From Aphrophora alni (lineage: Eukaryota > Arthropoda > Insecta > Hemiptera > Aphrophoridae): a DNA stretch of 64,000 nucleotides. The position numbers and the translations under genes are program-made. Of the stretch, positions 1 to 13,350 are shown piece after piece (positions within the stretch are counted from its first letter, which is position 1; each line of letters starts with the position of its first letter). The DNA lies in the NCBI GenBank assembly GCA_963513935.1, contig OY740765.1, positions 69,908,253-69,972,252 on the forward strand. The letters are read 5' to 3'. The notes under the pieces were generated by a model, which saw only the letters and a program-made list of their open reading frames with translations, ran no database searches and was not told the DNA's origin.

Positions 1-2944
1 AATCTTTCGTTTTTTTTTACTTTTTGAGGCGTAATTGTCAATTATGGTATAAAAATCTAAACATTTAATAATGTCTGATTCTGAAAATAAAATCATAAAA
101 TAATAAAATCGTTCTTGGTTCATAGTGCATCTTAATCAGTTGTTAATATGACGCATAGCTGAGAAGGCAAAGATTAAAAAAACTAAAGTGAAGTACTTAG
201 CCTACATTTGGATAAATGTCAATGTCCTTCTTCAAAACATTTTCTTTCATATATTCAACAATACTTTTAAGAGGACTGTTGTTTAAACTGATATCTGAAC
301 TTTCCATAACTTTTCTTAATACAAACATTTCTACCTTTATCATTGTGTGATTTGTTCCTGGCACAGAATATGTTTAAATTAAAAAGTGTGAATCCTCCTT
401 GTTCAAATGTCTTTAAAGAGCCACTAGACTTGAAATAAATCACCAGTAAATCTTCTTCTCATTCCTTCAAGAAAAATATCCAGCAATGAGAAGAAGAAAT
501 CATAGCTGTGTTTTCTTTTCAATTTTGCGGCGAAAGTCTCTGCTACCAACTGAGGCGAACATCTGCCCTGGTTATTAGATTGGTCCAGACGTTCGAACCG
601 CTTAAGGTTCGGGAAGGAGGGTTTGGAATAATGTGTTAGGACTTACCCAGTAAATATATTGGATCGTTAATTAACCCTTAGTCTCAAACCCAACTAATCA
701 CTATGTTCACAGCCAGCTTATGATGAGGTATAATGTACTAATTAATTATTATAATTACTTAACTTATCGTTTAGAACTTACGGTTAGGGACAGGCGTGAT
801 GGGAGAATTACGTTAACCCTTTAGGTCATAATAATTCCTTCTCAATTTTAGTCGGATGACCTACTAATGACTACGTAACATCCGGGGGTCGATCAGACCC
901 CGCAATTAGCGGTTTAAGTAGCCATTTAGGTTTAATACCAAAAGGTTAAATTGTAACAACGCGCAACTTACGTCCGCTGACTTCGGCGCACTGTGAACGA
1001 CTGTGGTGTCTTGACTACGGTGTACGCGCATCGCATATCTATGCCGTGATCTAGATACGGTGATCCCCGAATACCCGTGGAATTACCACAATTTTAATTC
1101 AAAATATTCTACTTCTTTAGTTTCTTCTATGTTTTCTTCTTCATTCATCAATCTGACTGACAGATGACAACACACACAAAATCATCTAACTTTTTTGGAA
1201 TCATTGGAGGACTTTTGGTTGTAAAACCTCCAGAACTTATTTTTCTGTGTTACAATTAGTAGGTCACCTAACACTTGGCCCCTGGCTTTGGGCATGGCCT
1301 TGAGGACCAGCCAGTGGATAGGGATGAGGGGGTGGGGAAGGATAACTTTCTCTCTATTGCAAAAACATTCTGTACCTCATGAACAGAAATGATTATTCTA
1401 ATGATGTTTCAATTCCCATAAATACAAATAATGGGCTGAGGCTGACATCTTTTACCAAATGATGTGGTTGGTTTGTTTCTCTTTCTAATGTGTATTTTAA
1501 TAATAATTAGTGCTCTCATATAAGTATTGAACTATTTATTACATAAAAAGTATCTCCCCATGTAATTTATCTTACATTTCAATAGGCTACAAGCTTTTAG
1601 TTGTATACGACCTTTATAGCAGCTAAAGATAAGTGGTCTCTCCAATGTTGGGGGCAATGCCCCCCCCCACTACTCTCCTGATACTCCGCTCATGCAACTA
1701 GGTTCCCAACATATAATTCTGAGGCCTATGTTTGTAAGTATACAAACAGGCCTCTTTTCATCTGACAAAACTTAGGAAATTTCAAATAGCAATCGAATTT
1801 ATGTAGTGAAAAATTGAAATGATCTTAGAATCATATCCATTTATAGATCTCATAATTTTGAAGTTTAAAAAGTATATAATCAAACAATGAATTGTAATTC
1901 TATTCGAATTATAACCAAAAATTGCAAAAAATTTACAGTCTAATTCAAACCATGTCAAAAGTCAGAATTGAGTTTTTCCTGCTTTAACAATTGCAAAATT
2001 GTCTATAACAATGTTAAATGTAAATTTAAAGGCAATTCATTTTTGATTACCAAATGAACATATCCAAGTGGTCATGGTCATTAAAACCTCTTTATCAAAT
2101 TGTTAACTGAATTTCCAATATACTGCTTTAGAAATTATAACAGTACCAGTGCAGAAGATTCGCAAAACTATACAACAAACTTTAAATGAGTTGTACCAAT
2201 CCAACAAACCATTGGCCAATATATCTGACCAAACATAATTTTCACCGAATACAGAAGCATCCTCCCATGCACCGACCGAGATTTGTGCCAAAAGTGATAT
2301 AACTTTAAAATCAACTGCCTGGAAAACACAAGCAAGAAAAAGCTTGCTATTAACTAAATAAAATATTGTAATTGTCAGAACTATTTTCTTATCCGTCTGA
2401 CAATCAATTACAACCTGCCCGAGAGGATTAGATTTATTGTTAAGAAAAAAGAAATCTTTATTTTTCATAGAGACAAGAAAAAACAACGACAAATAGTAAT
2501 ATTTAGATACATAAGATCTGAGGCACATAAATAAACTTAAAAGAAAACTTAGATTACATAACTTAATAGTATACAAATTCTCTATGAAAAATTTAGGAAA
2601 CCCTATAGCCTCACCCTGTTTTGGGGTTTTCAGCAACAGAAAATCAACATAAGCCTAAAGTGCTTTAAAATAAAAAATATATGTATATAGTAATAAAAAA
2701 AGAATAGTACTATAATAAAAGGTGGAATCTACTATTTGAAATGTAAAGGAGAAACAATAAAATCTAAAATCAACAAATATCCACAAATCATTATTACAGA
2801 GTACAATGATATTAATTCATATTCTCTTCCAAACAGAAAATGAAAAACAATACAATCAAGTCCAATAACAAAAAACAAAATTCACTAACATTAAATAATC
2901 ACTCTAAACAAACACTCTACATCATCTAAAGAAAATAACCAGGT
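1..2944. other. No gene seen; one compositional island
   Basis: A+T-rich noncoding DNA. Between about 530 and 1080 the G+C content and CpG count rise sharply with no readable protein on either strand (see findings). The open frame at 2103-2636 on the minus strand has no family resemblance and low-complexity Phe/Leu/Ser content, so I do not call it. A C-run occurs near 1663. Confidence 0.5.
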
Positions 2945-3900
2945 GTTTAGTTTCATTTAAAATGTTTTTTTCTGAATTTTACATTTTTCAAGAACACAGG
3001 AATCATATTACATAGTTTTGGTGCAGCATACAGATAAGATCTCACAACAGCTTCCTTGAAATTCCGAGGCAAATCTTTATTAAGTTTAGACCGTAGCCTT
3101 TGACAATAAAGTCTCATCAGATACTGTAAATTCTGACTACTCCTAAGATAAAATAATTTTAGGACTTTAAATATATATATAGATATCTCAAAGAAATAAT
3201 TTTGAACTACCTAAACAATGGTAAAGAATCCACATTTCTAAACAACTTCAACATACATCTTACGAGAACTTTCTGTTGCAACACTATACTGTAGACCTAA
3301 CATTTTCAAAGTAAATGCCACCCGATCATTCAATTCTGCACTGAATTCTGGATTCTACTAATGCACAATATATTTTTTACTCATCCAAAGAGGACATACA
3401 TTTCTTAATAGATAAAAACTACAAAGACTTGAATATAACTCATGTTTCAATTTATAAGCATGCATTTCCCAGTTTATACTCTCATCGATAATTAAACCTA
3501 AATACTTAATGAATTCAACATTCCTTATAATTTTACAATCACAATCAATCAACAAATCACATACCGTGCCATGATACCTCACAAATTTATTAAAAGTTCC
3601 CTTCCCCATTAGATTAAAAAGTAATTAGCTAATCTTAGATACATAAAAACAAATGTTTTTTTAAAAACCACATCTGTAATGATTTCAAATCCTAATTCAT
3701 TGAAATCGCAATTTCTTCGTAAGAATCACCACAATAAGACAGAGCTGTGTAATCTACATATGTAGTAACTTTATCTTCAAATCAGGCAATGCATAAAACA
3801 TTGATATAAATTATAAAAGGCAAATCACCTAAAACCTGTTTTAAGTGCTTTACCTTTTATAATTTATATAGAAAGTTCCTGTGGGACTCCAAAATAACCT
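2945..3900 (-). pseudogene. Non-LTR retrotransposon RT remnant
   Basis: Minus-strand remnant of a jockey/CR1-type reverse transcriptase, broken by stops and frame changes. Reading from 3900 downward: a GVPQ motif; LPFIIYIN and a decayed catalytic box (TYVDYTAL in place of YADDTAL, so the second Asp is lost) near 3750-3860; KYLGLIIDESINW at about 3470-3515, the conserved KYLG block after the palm; and SYLYAAPKLCNMIP near 3000-3050, the C-terminal region of ORF2. The open frame 3358-3609 is the longest intact piece. It is 5' truncated and dead. It resembles the copy at 59990-61680, so both probably come from one family. Confidence 0.75.
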
Positions 3901-6900
3901 TATCACTGCTACTACAGCTTTAATTGATTCTCACACACTGCATTCAATCCTGCAAATAACTCTTAAGCCAAATTATGTGAGGTGTTTAATCTCTTGGAGA
4001 TGCTGCTACATATGGAAATTACCAAGAAAGAAAAATTATGGGTCTCTACAATAATAACCAATGGTAAATTGCAGAATTTGGTTTAATTACAGATATTGGC
4101 AGTATTTATACTAATGTCACAGCAAGATGGGAGTTTTTGGAACACTGTCAGAATAACAAACAAAATAGATACAAAGTAAGTGAAATAAGAGATATGATTT
4201 TACATTACGTTAGGAGTTTTTTAAATCTCAAACAATATTAATAGGAATATATGTGTTGTTAGGAAAAGTGTTTCAATAAAGTGTAAATTTCAGGGTGCTG
4301 AAATTGCATGATGTTTAATCTTGAATGAAAACTCATGCATGCATTTCTCATCCTCTATATATATGACTATAATCATCTGACTAAATATGTTTGTTCTCAC
4401 CAGTACATTTTTCAATCAAGTAATATGAAAAACAAGTCAACTATATATCAGGTGGTTGGGTACTGATCAGAACACAGAATGCATCTTCAAGTTTCAAATA
4501 CATGAGAACATAGTTGTAATGTATCAACTTATCTTCCGTTGAATTTTCATCCATTTACAATGCAACCAAACCGAGCCTTTGGAACTTTCTTCATCTAGAA
4601 AAAGAATGAAGGTTCTATAAAGTGAAATAAAAGAGTCAGTACCTTCCTAATAATCCAAGTGTATGCAAATCAAACTTACCTTCTTATTTGAATTATTGAA
4701 ACCAAGCCAACCTCATTTGAATTAAAGAAAAAATTGGAATTATGAATAGGTTAAAACACAAATATTTACAATCAAATGTACAGTGTACTTAACTTAAATA
4801 CACTAAAATATTATAGAGGATCCACAATGTAAAAAATAATAATGGTACAACTTTAAAATACTGAAATTATAATGATGAAAGAAGTTATTTTTATATTGAT
4901 TTGACTTATGCCATTTAATTCCTTGCGGAACGTAAGGTTTCCTGAAAAATTGTCCATCTATAACAAGTCATAGTCTTGACTTTTGCTTTTCTTCAGTTTT
5001 TGTTTCCTCAACTTCTCTTCCACTGTTCTCTCTAGATATTTGGGGATTTTCCCACTCAACTTGTACCTTGATGATTCCACACCAGGACTTGTCTGCTGAC
5101 ACTGCCAGAGCCTCTCCAGAATGTGTATACTAACTACCTATAAGTTTTATTATTTTATTTGTTGCTATACTTCTACTGGTTTGTCTGACTCCACAAATCT
5201 TCATTCTTCAATGATTGGCCAGTGAGTGTGCAGTATTTTTCTAAAGTAACTGTCTACAAATACTTGCAGTTTGCTATTAATCTTTTTGTCACTTGCCATG
5301 TCTCACAGCATAGAGGAGGTTGTATTCGAATTAAATATTTAAATGGTTTATATAAATTATCAATATTTTATTGGATTACAAATTATTAAATGATCTCAAA
5401 GATTCTTAATTTATTATTTTTTGTTCTTGTAATCATTTGATTACTATTAAAATTTATGCTCAAAGTTATTTGCTCATTTTTAAATGTGATTAATGTTATT
5501 GTTATGACTCTAAATTTATTGACAAAAATCATGCTTGGATTCTCTGTTTTTTTTATTTTTAGCCAAACATGACTATTATTTTTTTACTTTATAAATCAAA
5601 AAGGGCGCCAGCAAATGAGTCTTGCACTCATTTAATTTAATTTTATCTCAGGGTATGGTTTCTTACGAAAAGTTTACTCAAGGAGAAATTATGAAAACAG
5701 AGCCAGTTGCTGAAATACATACATAGATAGTTTTTTATTTTTTTTATTTTAATGTATTAGCAGATATTTCTTGTTGAAACTTCATATTCAAGGATAAAAT
5801 AAAGCAAAAGCTTAAAGTTTCAAAATATTTTAATAATATAAATGAGCTACAATTGTTTCGCCTTGCGGCATCATTGGGTAACTCATGATCATAGATAGTT
5901 TTAATATATGCTGAAATTACATACACATTTAGTTTTATTATATACTGAAAGTACATACTACACAATAAATTTTATATCATTTTTTATGTTTACAATAAAA
6001 TATAGTTCAATTGTTAATTTTCTGTTTCAAATAGTATTTAGATAATTCATACTAAAATGTATTTTTATATAAATGCAACTATACCAATGTTGCTTTCTAC
6101 ACTGATTTCAACACCTTTGGATATTCTCCCATTGTTCTTCAGAAACTTCTTTTTTATTATCTTCCCATACTTTTACGTATAAGCCCAACTAAAGACAAAC
6201 TCATAATTACACTCTTAACAAACAACTTTTGACTCTTAACCACCAATTTCCCAACTTAATCCTATTACCTTGAGTTAGGCTGTACACATTTCCCCTTATT
6301 TTTAAACACCACACTAACCTCAAATCCTGAAATTTTTATCACAGGATCTGTTCAAGCGAGCTGAGAAATTAATTGAAAATTCTACTGGAAGTTTTGGCTT
6401 TTCGAGTTTATCTAGCATAGAAGTTTTCAATTCCTTCGACAGTTTAGAAAGAACCAAACTATCGGAACCGCCTTTATAGTATCAACGCTTCCAGAATTAT
6501 ATTTATATTAGTCCCTCTTTTCACAGGGAGAACATGAGCAAAATTTTAAGTTAGTGATTTGTATCTCAAGTTTATGTGTCCTTGGAAGTGCTATAGAATA
6601 TACAATATATCCTATATTGTCCTTGTAGAATGCAGGAAACATGTGTGTGTGAGGATTTAATATCTGAAATAATTCTACACTTCTCTGTTTCAATTAAGTT
6701 TTAATGAATCATTAATTTCAAACCCAAAATGAAAAATTATCTTATTTTTCACCAAACGACCAAATGAAATACAAAATTTACTTTCTTTTTACAACTTATT
6801 TTTATTATGACAATCGTATTACTACTTGAGCAATTGGTCTTTTTATTTTTGACTTAAATGCATCATTTCTTATTATCAAAATTCTTTTCATACAATCAAA

Positions 6901-7018
6901 ATTTTTAATTCCTGAACTTACTAATTTCTCAGAATTTATTTAATTCGTAATCAAGACTGAGTTACTTTATATTGATTTTACGATTTAATATTTAACACAA
7001 ATTTAATAATCCATACAC

Positions 7019-7079
<61 letters not shown>

Positions 7080-9074
7080 TATACCATACATGACATAATT
7101 CATTCTTTAATAATTATCAAAATTTAAAATTCACAGGAAAATTAATTACTTTTATATCACTTTGAAATTTACTTTTCGATTTTTAGAAATATCACTTTCT
7201 TTTTAAATTTAAACTTTGGAAAATCAAACCTTGATCATCGTGATGATTTCCTGAGATCTTCTGGTGAAATCTGCCACTGTTATGATGGTCTTGTGTTTAA
7301 GATTTTATCCATGAGCTCTGCTAGTACTGGCTGTGCAGATTATCATTGGATTAATTGCATTTTAATCAAAATTGGCACTGTTTCACTTTTACTGAACAAC
7401 CACCAGTAGCTCCCTTCACTGATTTTAATTTTGAATTTAATTTAATTTCATTATATTGTGATTTTACTGGCATCCGTTTAGAAAATTTTGACTTTTAAAA
7501 AATTTATTACAGAGTATCGATTTTAAAAATTTTTACTTTGACCAGTGTGGATTCCGGCTAGTACATTTTAAGGATTTTTTTTTTACTTGTTTTCAGAGAG
7601 GATGGCCTTATTTATAGCCTGAAAATTCCCAATTCTTTTACCAATTTTTTTCCCCCTGTAGAGAACTTGAGAATATTCGGTTTTTAGCTTTCTTAATACC
7701 ATTATTTCATCTTTTCTTTGTTCTAGTGTGGTTTACTAATTAGTGGCTATGTTATTTAATCTTTTTCTTTCAATAGAACTATTTATTAATTAATTTTTGT
7801 AATTATTCGTCGCTATCCTAGATCTGGCTTTAAATGGGTTACACTGGTTCCTCCCTCTTTGACGTCACAATCCGGTGGAGTTTGTCTCCTAGCAAAATGT
7901 AACCTGTATCTGCAAAATCTTCCATTGTTTTTCTTTAAGGCTTTGCGAAATATTTTTCATTGACTCACACAAAAATAGCGAAATAGAAAATCGATTTACA
8001 AATGTCCCCTCCATTTGTTCAACCACTAATGATTATATCCCAATTTTTTTTAAATAAGGGAAACATCCGCGTTTACGTGATCTTTAAAATGATCTTTTAA
8101 CGATAATTCTGAGATGAAAATTGACATCAGTACAACTGCTTAAGTGTAGCGTTATTCTTATGGGAGATGAATCCAATACGGCAGAGGTGGAGCAGAGCCT
8201 TAAAGTCTTCCAGCATCATTTCTTTTCAAGCTCTCACCTTGAGTGAGCTTATTTTCTAAGACTTCGCTAGGGCTTCACGTACAACTTCGAACTACGTCTC
8301 TAGGCCTTCCTATGCTTATGTAATCGTCGAAATAATTCTTACGTAGATCCCATTATCTAACTTTGACAATTTAGTTGTCACACTGAGGTGAGAAAACTAT
8401 ATCCCACACATTGGTTATTTATTTTTTCTTTAATTCACGTTAATCTTTTATTCATTCAGCTAATTGTATAGCAAACAACCTTAAATTTCTTTTTTATTCC
8501 ACTTTTATTACGTTAGCAAAGTTGCACTTTTTCATCAACTTTTTTCTTATTAACTTTTTCAAAAATTATTCAAACTAAATAACTCTTATTTCACTTTATT
8601 GTTTTCAAAAAATACTTTATTTCCCCAAAATCGGATTATTTTTGAAATTTTTCAACATTTTATTTTTCCTCTACGTTGGCGTGTGTCAACTTATTTGAAA
8701 TACCCGTAATAGATATGAATTCCGAACAGTTTGTACAACAATTACACATCCTCTACCCTTGATATTTCATATTTTCAAATGTCATAAAATTTGGATTTTT
8801 ACTTCACAAACTAGCCGAACTCGCAATTTTGCAGTTTAGACAAGTCAGTGAATCGTGACGTCAGCACAATGCATAGTTCAGATTCCCTTACTTGTCCAAA
8901 ACAGAAACGTTTGCTACAACTTGTCAATTCCTTACATTAGGATAGAATCTTTTGATTTATTCGTTTTTTAACAAAACAAAAAAATCAACCCCATACAACG
9001 AATTTCCTTTGTAGTACATACAATCTAACCGAGCTTTAATCTATCGATAAATGTGAAACGTTACAGAACCCCCT
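3901..9074. other. Noncoding A+T-rich stretch
   Basis: No gene or exon recognised. It contains a (TA)n tract at 7021-7077 and many short homopolymers. Around 7200-8900 the sequence is slightly richer in G+C and carries two TGACGTCA-like sites (near 7860 and 8856), but no coding frame or repeat boundary could be set. Confidence 0.5.
7021..7077. repeat. (TA)n microsatellite
   Basis: Uninterrupted TA dinucleotide tract of about 57 bp. Confidence 0.97.
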
Positions 9075-9598
9075 ATAGTCTGTATACACTAACTTGGCGT
9101 CTGAACCCTTGACTACCTGTGACCGTCCCCCCCGTCTCTCCCTTCCTCACCCAGCTGTTTCAGTGGTGAGTCACCTACTTGCGTTAACACTACACTATTT
9201 AACTTTTTTATGGGAGACACAATTTTTTTCAGCATAGTTAAAATGTTTAGGGAAATATAAGCAAATTGATACCAAACACGGCACTATTCCGTTTGTAAAA
9301 GCCGCCAGTAGAAAGCTCTTTACACAGCTACTATTTGCATAATCGCATACTTATTATTTACATGTTTACGTACTATTTACATACATTAGTTATTCAAGGT
9401 AGGTTATACTTCTATGTATCGTTTTTCTGTTTATGGCGGCATGTTCGGCGATGAAATAAAACAGACTTAATTATTAATTTAACAGCACGTAAACACAGAA
9501 CGTTACATTAAACACTTTTACATTACTTAAAAAATAGTAATAATATTATAAATGTAAAACTTAGAATCACTGAGAGATTAGTAATACTGAGAGATTAG

Positions 9599-9635
<37 letters not shown>

Positions 9636-10206
9636 CAGTAGAGTCCCGCAAACTCAGCTTAATGTGGACTGGAAGTGTGCTGAGTTTGTGAAATGCCGGG
9701 TTACCGGGAATAAGTACAAAAAATAAATGGTAATTGAAACACCATAGCGGCGGCGATATCAAACGACTTTGTCGATAGCGGTATCCCATTGTCGGCGGCG
9801 TAAAAACCCCGTGGCATTGGCACCCGTCGGTATAGCAGACATACACCTGCAAAAACGTTTGATGGGCCGCTTTTTTTCCCCGAATCAATTTAGTATACAT
9901 TAAGGAAAATATAACATTTCTTTTCAGTTTTTTTGACTGGGTATGATCTACGCACAGTATATACAGTAAATAAAAATGAGCGAGTTACGAAACCGGAAGC
10001 GTGTGTTGGTTTCGTTTAAGACGCGGTTAAATGTGTTAAAAAGACTTGACAAAGGGGAATCTGTAAAAAAGCATTGTGACGAGTTTAACGTGGGAAAAGT
10101 ACCATCAACGATTCGAGCGTACGAAGTTAATGCCCGCTTTGGGATCTGCCGAACTTTTACGAACAACGCTGTTTTTACCAATATATTTTTTCTAAGATTT
10201 ACATAG
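9636..10206 (+). pseudogene. Truncated pogo/Tigger-like transposon
   Basis: Begins with CAGTAGAGTCCCGC after a TA (9634-9635), the form of a pogo/Tigger terminal repeat. ATG 9976 opens a 76-residue frame whose first 45 or so residues (KRVLVSFKTRLNVLKRLDKG, then a Val-Gly-Lys turn) match the N-terminal CENP-B/Psq helix-turn-helix of pogo transposases. The frame then leaves the family pattern and stops at 10204-10206. Full-length proteins are roughly 450-500 residues, so the second DNA-binding domain and the DDE catalytic domain are missing. No matching 3' terminal repeat was seen. Dead fragment. Confidence 0.7.
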
Positions 10207-10293
10207 TAGCTAAGTTTTACGCTTCCAGTAGCCATCTTTTGTCAGATGCACACATTCAGTGTTTGACAGGTGTTGCTATGAAAGCTAGAATAC

Positions 10294-10506
10294 CAGTGCC
10301 GGATTAAGAACCTTGGGGCCCCAAAGCGAGATAGGCAAGGAGACCCCCCAACCTCGACAACCCCCCTCAATTAACCCGACCATCCCAACCCGGATAGTAT
10401 AATATTTTATACTATTTTAATATATTTTTTTTAATCCCTTGGGGCCCCCTTCAGGCCAGGGCCCCAAAGCGGCCGCTTTGTCTGCTTAGTGCTTAATCCG
10501 GCACTG
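10294..10506. mobile_element. hAT-type MITE
   Basis: A 213-bp element with terminal inverted repeats CAGTGCCGGATTAAG, flanked by a perfect 8-bp direct duplication, TAGAATAC (10286-10293 and 10507-10514). The 8-bp duplication and CAG-type ends are diagnostic of the hAT superfamily. The interior is G+C-rich with two GGGGCCCC-containing segments (near 10315 and 10442) and an AT-rich centre. No coding capacity. Confidence 0.88.
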
Positions 10507-10883
10507 TAGAATACATAATACTGTACAAACAAGTTTTGAAGTTGATAATAATACCATAATACATGCTTAACAACATTGTTGTTTTTATTTAATTTCCACA
10601 CAAAGTTAAGTAGAAATGAAGTATTGAATAAACACATGGCTATATAAATGGCTTTTACAAACGGAATAGTGTCGTGTTTGGTATCAATTTGCTTATATTT
10701 TCCTAAACATTTTAACTATGCTGAAAAAAATTTAAAATTGTGTCTCCCATAAAAAAGTTAAACAGTGCAGTGTTAACGCTAGTAGGTTAGTCATCACGGA
10801 AACAGCTGGGTGAGGAAGGGGGTGACGGGGGGACGGTCGCAGGTAGTCAAGGGTTCAGACGCCAAGTTAGTGTATACAGACTA

Positions 10884-12794
10884 TAAGATCTGACATGTGA
10901 TTTTGTAGAAATCACTCGACAGATCTTGCAACTACTTTACACATTTTCCTTTTATCTTAACCTATACTTGTTGAGTGTTATTTCTTTTTTATTTATTTAC
11001 AACATAATCAACCAATAATCAGATTAAAGTTCTACAGTATTAAAGTTCCACTTCTATATCTTTATCACACATCGAACATTTATTATCTTATACAATGATC
11101 ATATTATACATGTATTATTTATTATTAGTTATATATAAATAATAATATTAATAAAAACCAAGAAAAATAAATAAAAATATTTCAGGGTAAGAGTATTCTC
11201 GACTTCCCATAACAATAAAAATAATTCTTTATTTTAAAAATAAAAGTTTTAAAATTTCAAAGCTGACAAGTTCATTATTACTACTAAAACATATTATTTT
11301 TAATTTATTTTATAAGTTGAATATAGTATATCTTTGTTCGTGTGAATTGAATATTTATTTCACAAAAATAAGTCGAGTCAATAACGTCTTTGTCTGGAAC
11401 TCATTGATCATGATTTATTGAATAGGTTCATTGATTAAGATATGTGAGTCGTCACTTTTTGCAGCTGCAGACTGTCTTATCTTTGTTTATCTGACCATCA
11501 CTCTTAGAGCTTATCAGTCACCACAATATGCACATTGTTTATGAGACACAGCTTGCAGATTGGATCTCTGTTTCATGACTAAGACGTTTTTACTATTGGA
11601 TATTCCTCGGAACTAATACGTTTCGATTTTCTTTCCCTTTCCCCGGTTGTGAATTTGTTCTGTACTTATGTTATAACATACTAATACTACCTTCAATTTA
11701 TACTATTTCATACAATTTTTTAATATTTGCAAACCTAAATTAATATTCATTTTACACATTCTTACATGCTACTTTTTAGGTATTTACAAAATTTTATTTT
11801 TTAACAAAAACATATAAAATTATTCTTTTATGTAAATTATTATATGTACCCCCACTTTTATTTTATTAAACTTATTTATTTATTCCTATTACTCCCACTT
11901 TTTTCTAATTTACTTATTATTTATTTTCTTCCACTATTCTTGACTTTATTTTCAAAATTCTTTTATATAAAAAAAATCTATTCTCCCACTTACTTTAATC
12001 TAGGTCAATTTATTTATTTCACCCAACTTCACCAAAACTTTTACAATTATAACTATTTCAAATGCAAAATAAACCTACCTCCTTTCGAGAAGAACTATCT
12101 GTGGCTTCAAATTCACCTTACTCAAAATATTAAACTACAGTCGAATCTTAAAAGTACCTGCCATAGTGTCGTAATAATTATTTATCATAAAATTCCCCTT
12201 CCATCCTTCTTCTTAAAAATTCATAGAATATTATTTATCATATAATTCACAGAATACCTCATTTCGTCATAAAGATTATTTCATTTTTAAAATCATTTAT
12301 TGTAGAAACCTCGTAAAAAAATCCACCACTTCAACTAATTGCTTCTTTTTTTTAAAATATAAAACCTTTTTATTCAACTTTGATACTATAGCCTCCTTCA
12401 TTATTATAAATACATCAGTCTTACTAATCTTTACCACTTTTTTTTCTCATTTCTTCATTTAACAAATTTAATTTGATTTTAAACATTTTTTTTTCTTGCA
12501 AAAAACTCAAAGTTCTCCTTTAATTAACCACAAAAACTTTCAATTCATTAGTCTATATTTTTCAAAAACTCATTATTTTTTCTTTAACCAAAAAATTATC
12601 TTTAATCACACTATACTTGTCAAAAACTTCTTATAATATTACTAACAAAAAAATCTTCTTCAATTACAGTATTATATATCAAAATCTTAATATAGTTGGA
12701 CCTATCAATTATTATCATATTTCACTTAAAACACCAACTGACAACTACAATTTTATTTTATGTTTACTTTTAAAATAACCATTTTCATTCTATT
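10884..12794. other. Noncoding A+T-rich stretch
   Basis: No gene recognised. From about 11680 to 12780 the plus strand is strongly T+C-rich, which yields the spurious open frame 11844-12245. No repeat boundary found. Confidence 0.5.
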
Positions 12795-13350
12795 CTCTAT
12801 TTAGGGAGTGTTGGCAGTGATGCTCTTCCTGCGCCATAAGTGTTCAGGGGGTTGCAGCCAATAACGTTCAAAGTCGCCACCCGGAATTTACAACTTTCGA
12901 AGGCAGATTCATAGGCGTTCTAAGTTGCCAGCCAGCCTTATAATCTTAGTTTACATTAGTGTACAGAGTTAGTTTCTATTGTTGTCCAGTAGTATAGGTG
13001 TAATTTATCGGAGTTATTTTATTAGTTATTTTACTATAACAATCTATAAATAAAAAATATGCTATTACAAATGTTTAGTTAAAAATATTGTATGACAAAA
13101 TGTTTAGAAGGAATAATAATGATTTTGGTTAAAAATTGTGTATCTTCATACTGAAGAAAATATGATTGCCAGTAAAGTAAACGCATCAACAGAAAACAGG
13201 AGGAAAGGATAAAAGTTAGAAGATCATACAATATGATACCTTTTAAAAAATGTGTAGTGAAGACAGCCGGCGCGGCGCGGCGGTTGAATGTGAATCGGCC
13301 CGACCCTAACCAGAGGGCAGCGCGTCACTGCCAACACTCCCTGAATAGAG
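12795..13350. mobile_element. Short TIR element, non-autonomous
   Basis: Inverted ends CTCTATT(T/C)AGGGAGTGTTGG and onward (12795-12823 and the complement at 13322-13350), about 28 bp with one or two mismatches. The interior has no coding frame. The right subterminal region (13265-13320) is markedly G+C and CpG rich. A target duplication could not be assigned, so the superfamily is open. Confidence 0.65.

Larger units (their letters stand above)
9075..10883. mobile_element. Long-TIR DNA element with nested insertions
   Basis: Two inverted arms of about 230 bp, 9075-9303 and 10650-10883, match over nearly their whole length. Shared blocks include TATAGTCTGTATACAC at the outer end and the complement of GGCTTTTACAAACGGAATAG at the inner end. 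The outermost shared bases are TATA, consistent with a TA target site but not proof of one. The core contains a pogo-type fragment (9636 onward) and a hAT MITE (10294-10506). No transposase of the host element was found, so it is non-autonomous or gutted. Confidence 0.7.

Noticed and set aside
570..600. tRNA-like B box (GGTTCGAAC on the minus strand)
   Set aside because: No A box at the right distance and no cloverleaf could be drawn.
2103..2636. 177-residue minus-strand frame
   Set aside because: Phe/Leu/Ser-rich with no recognisable domain; it lies downstream of a dead retroelement and looks like chance in A+T-rich DNA.
10976..12245. Possible gene from a 133-residue plus-strand frame (11844-12245)
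   Set aside because: Its Phe/Leu/Tyr/Ile composition follows from the T+C-rich strand; no domain or splice context.
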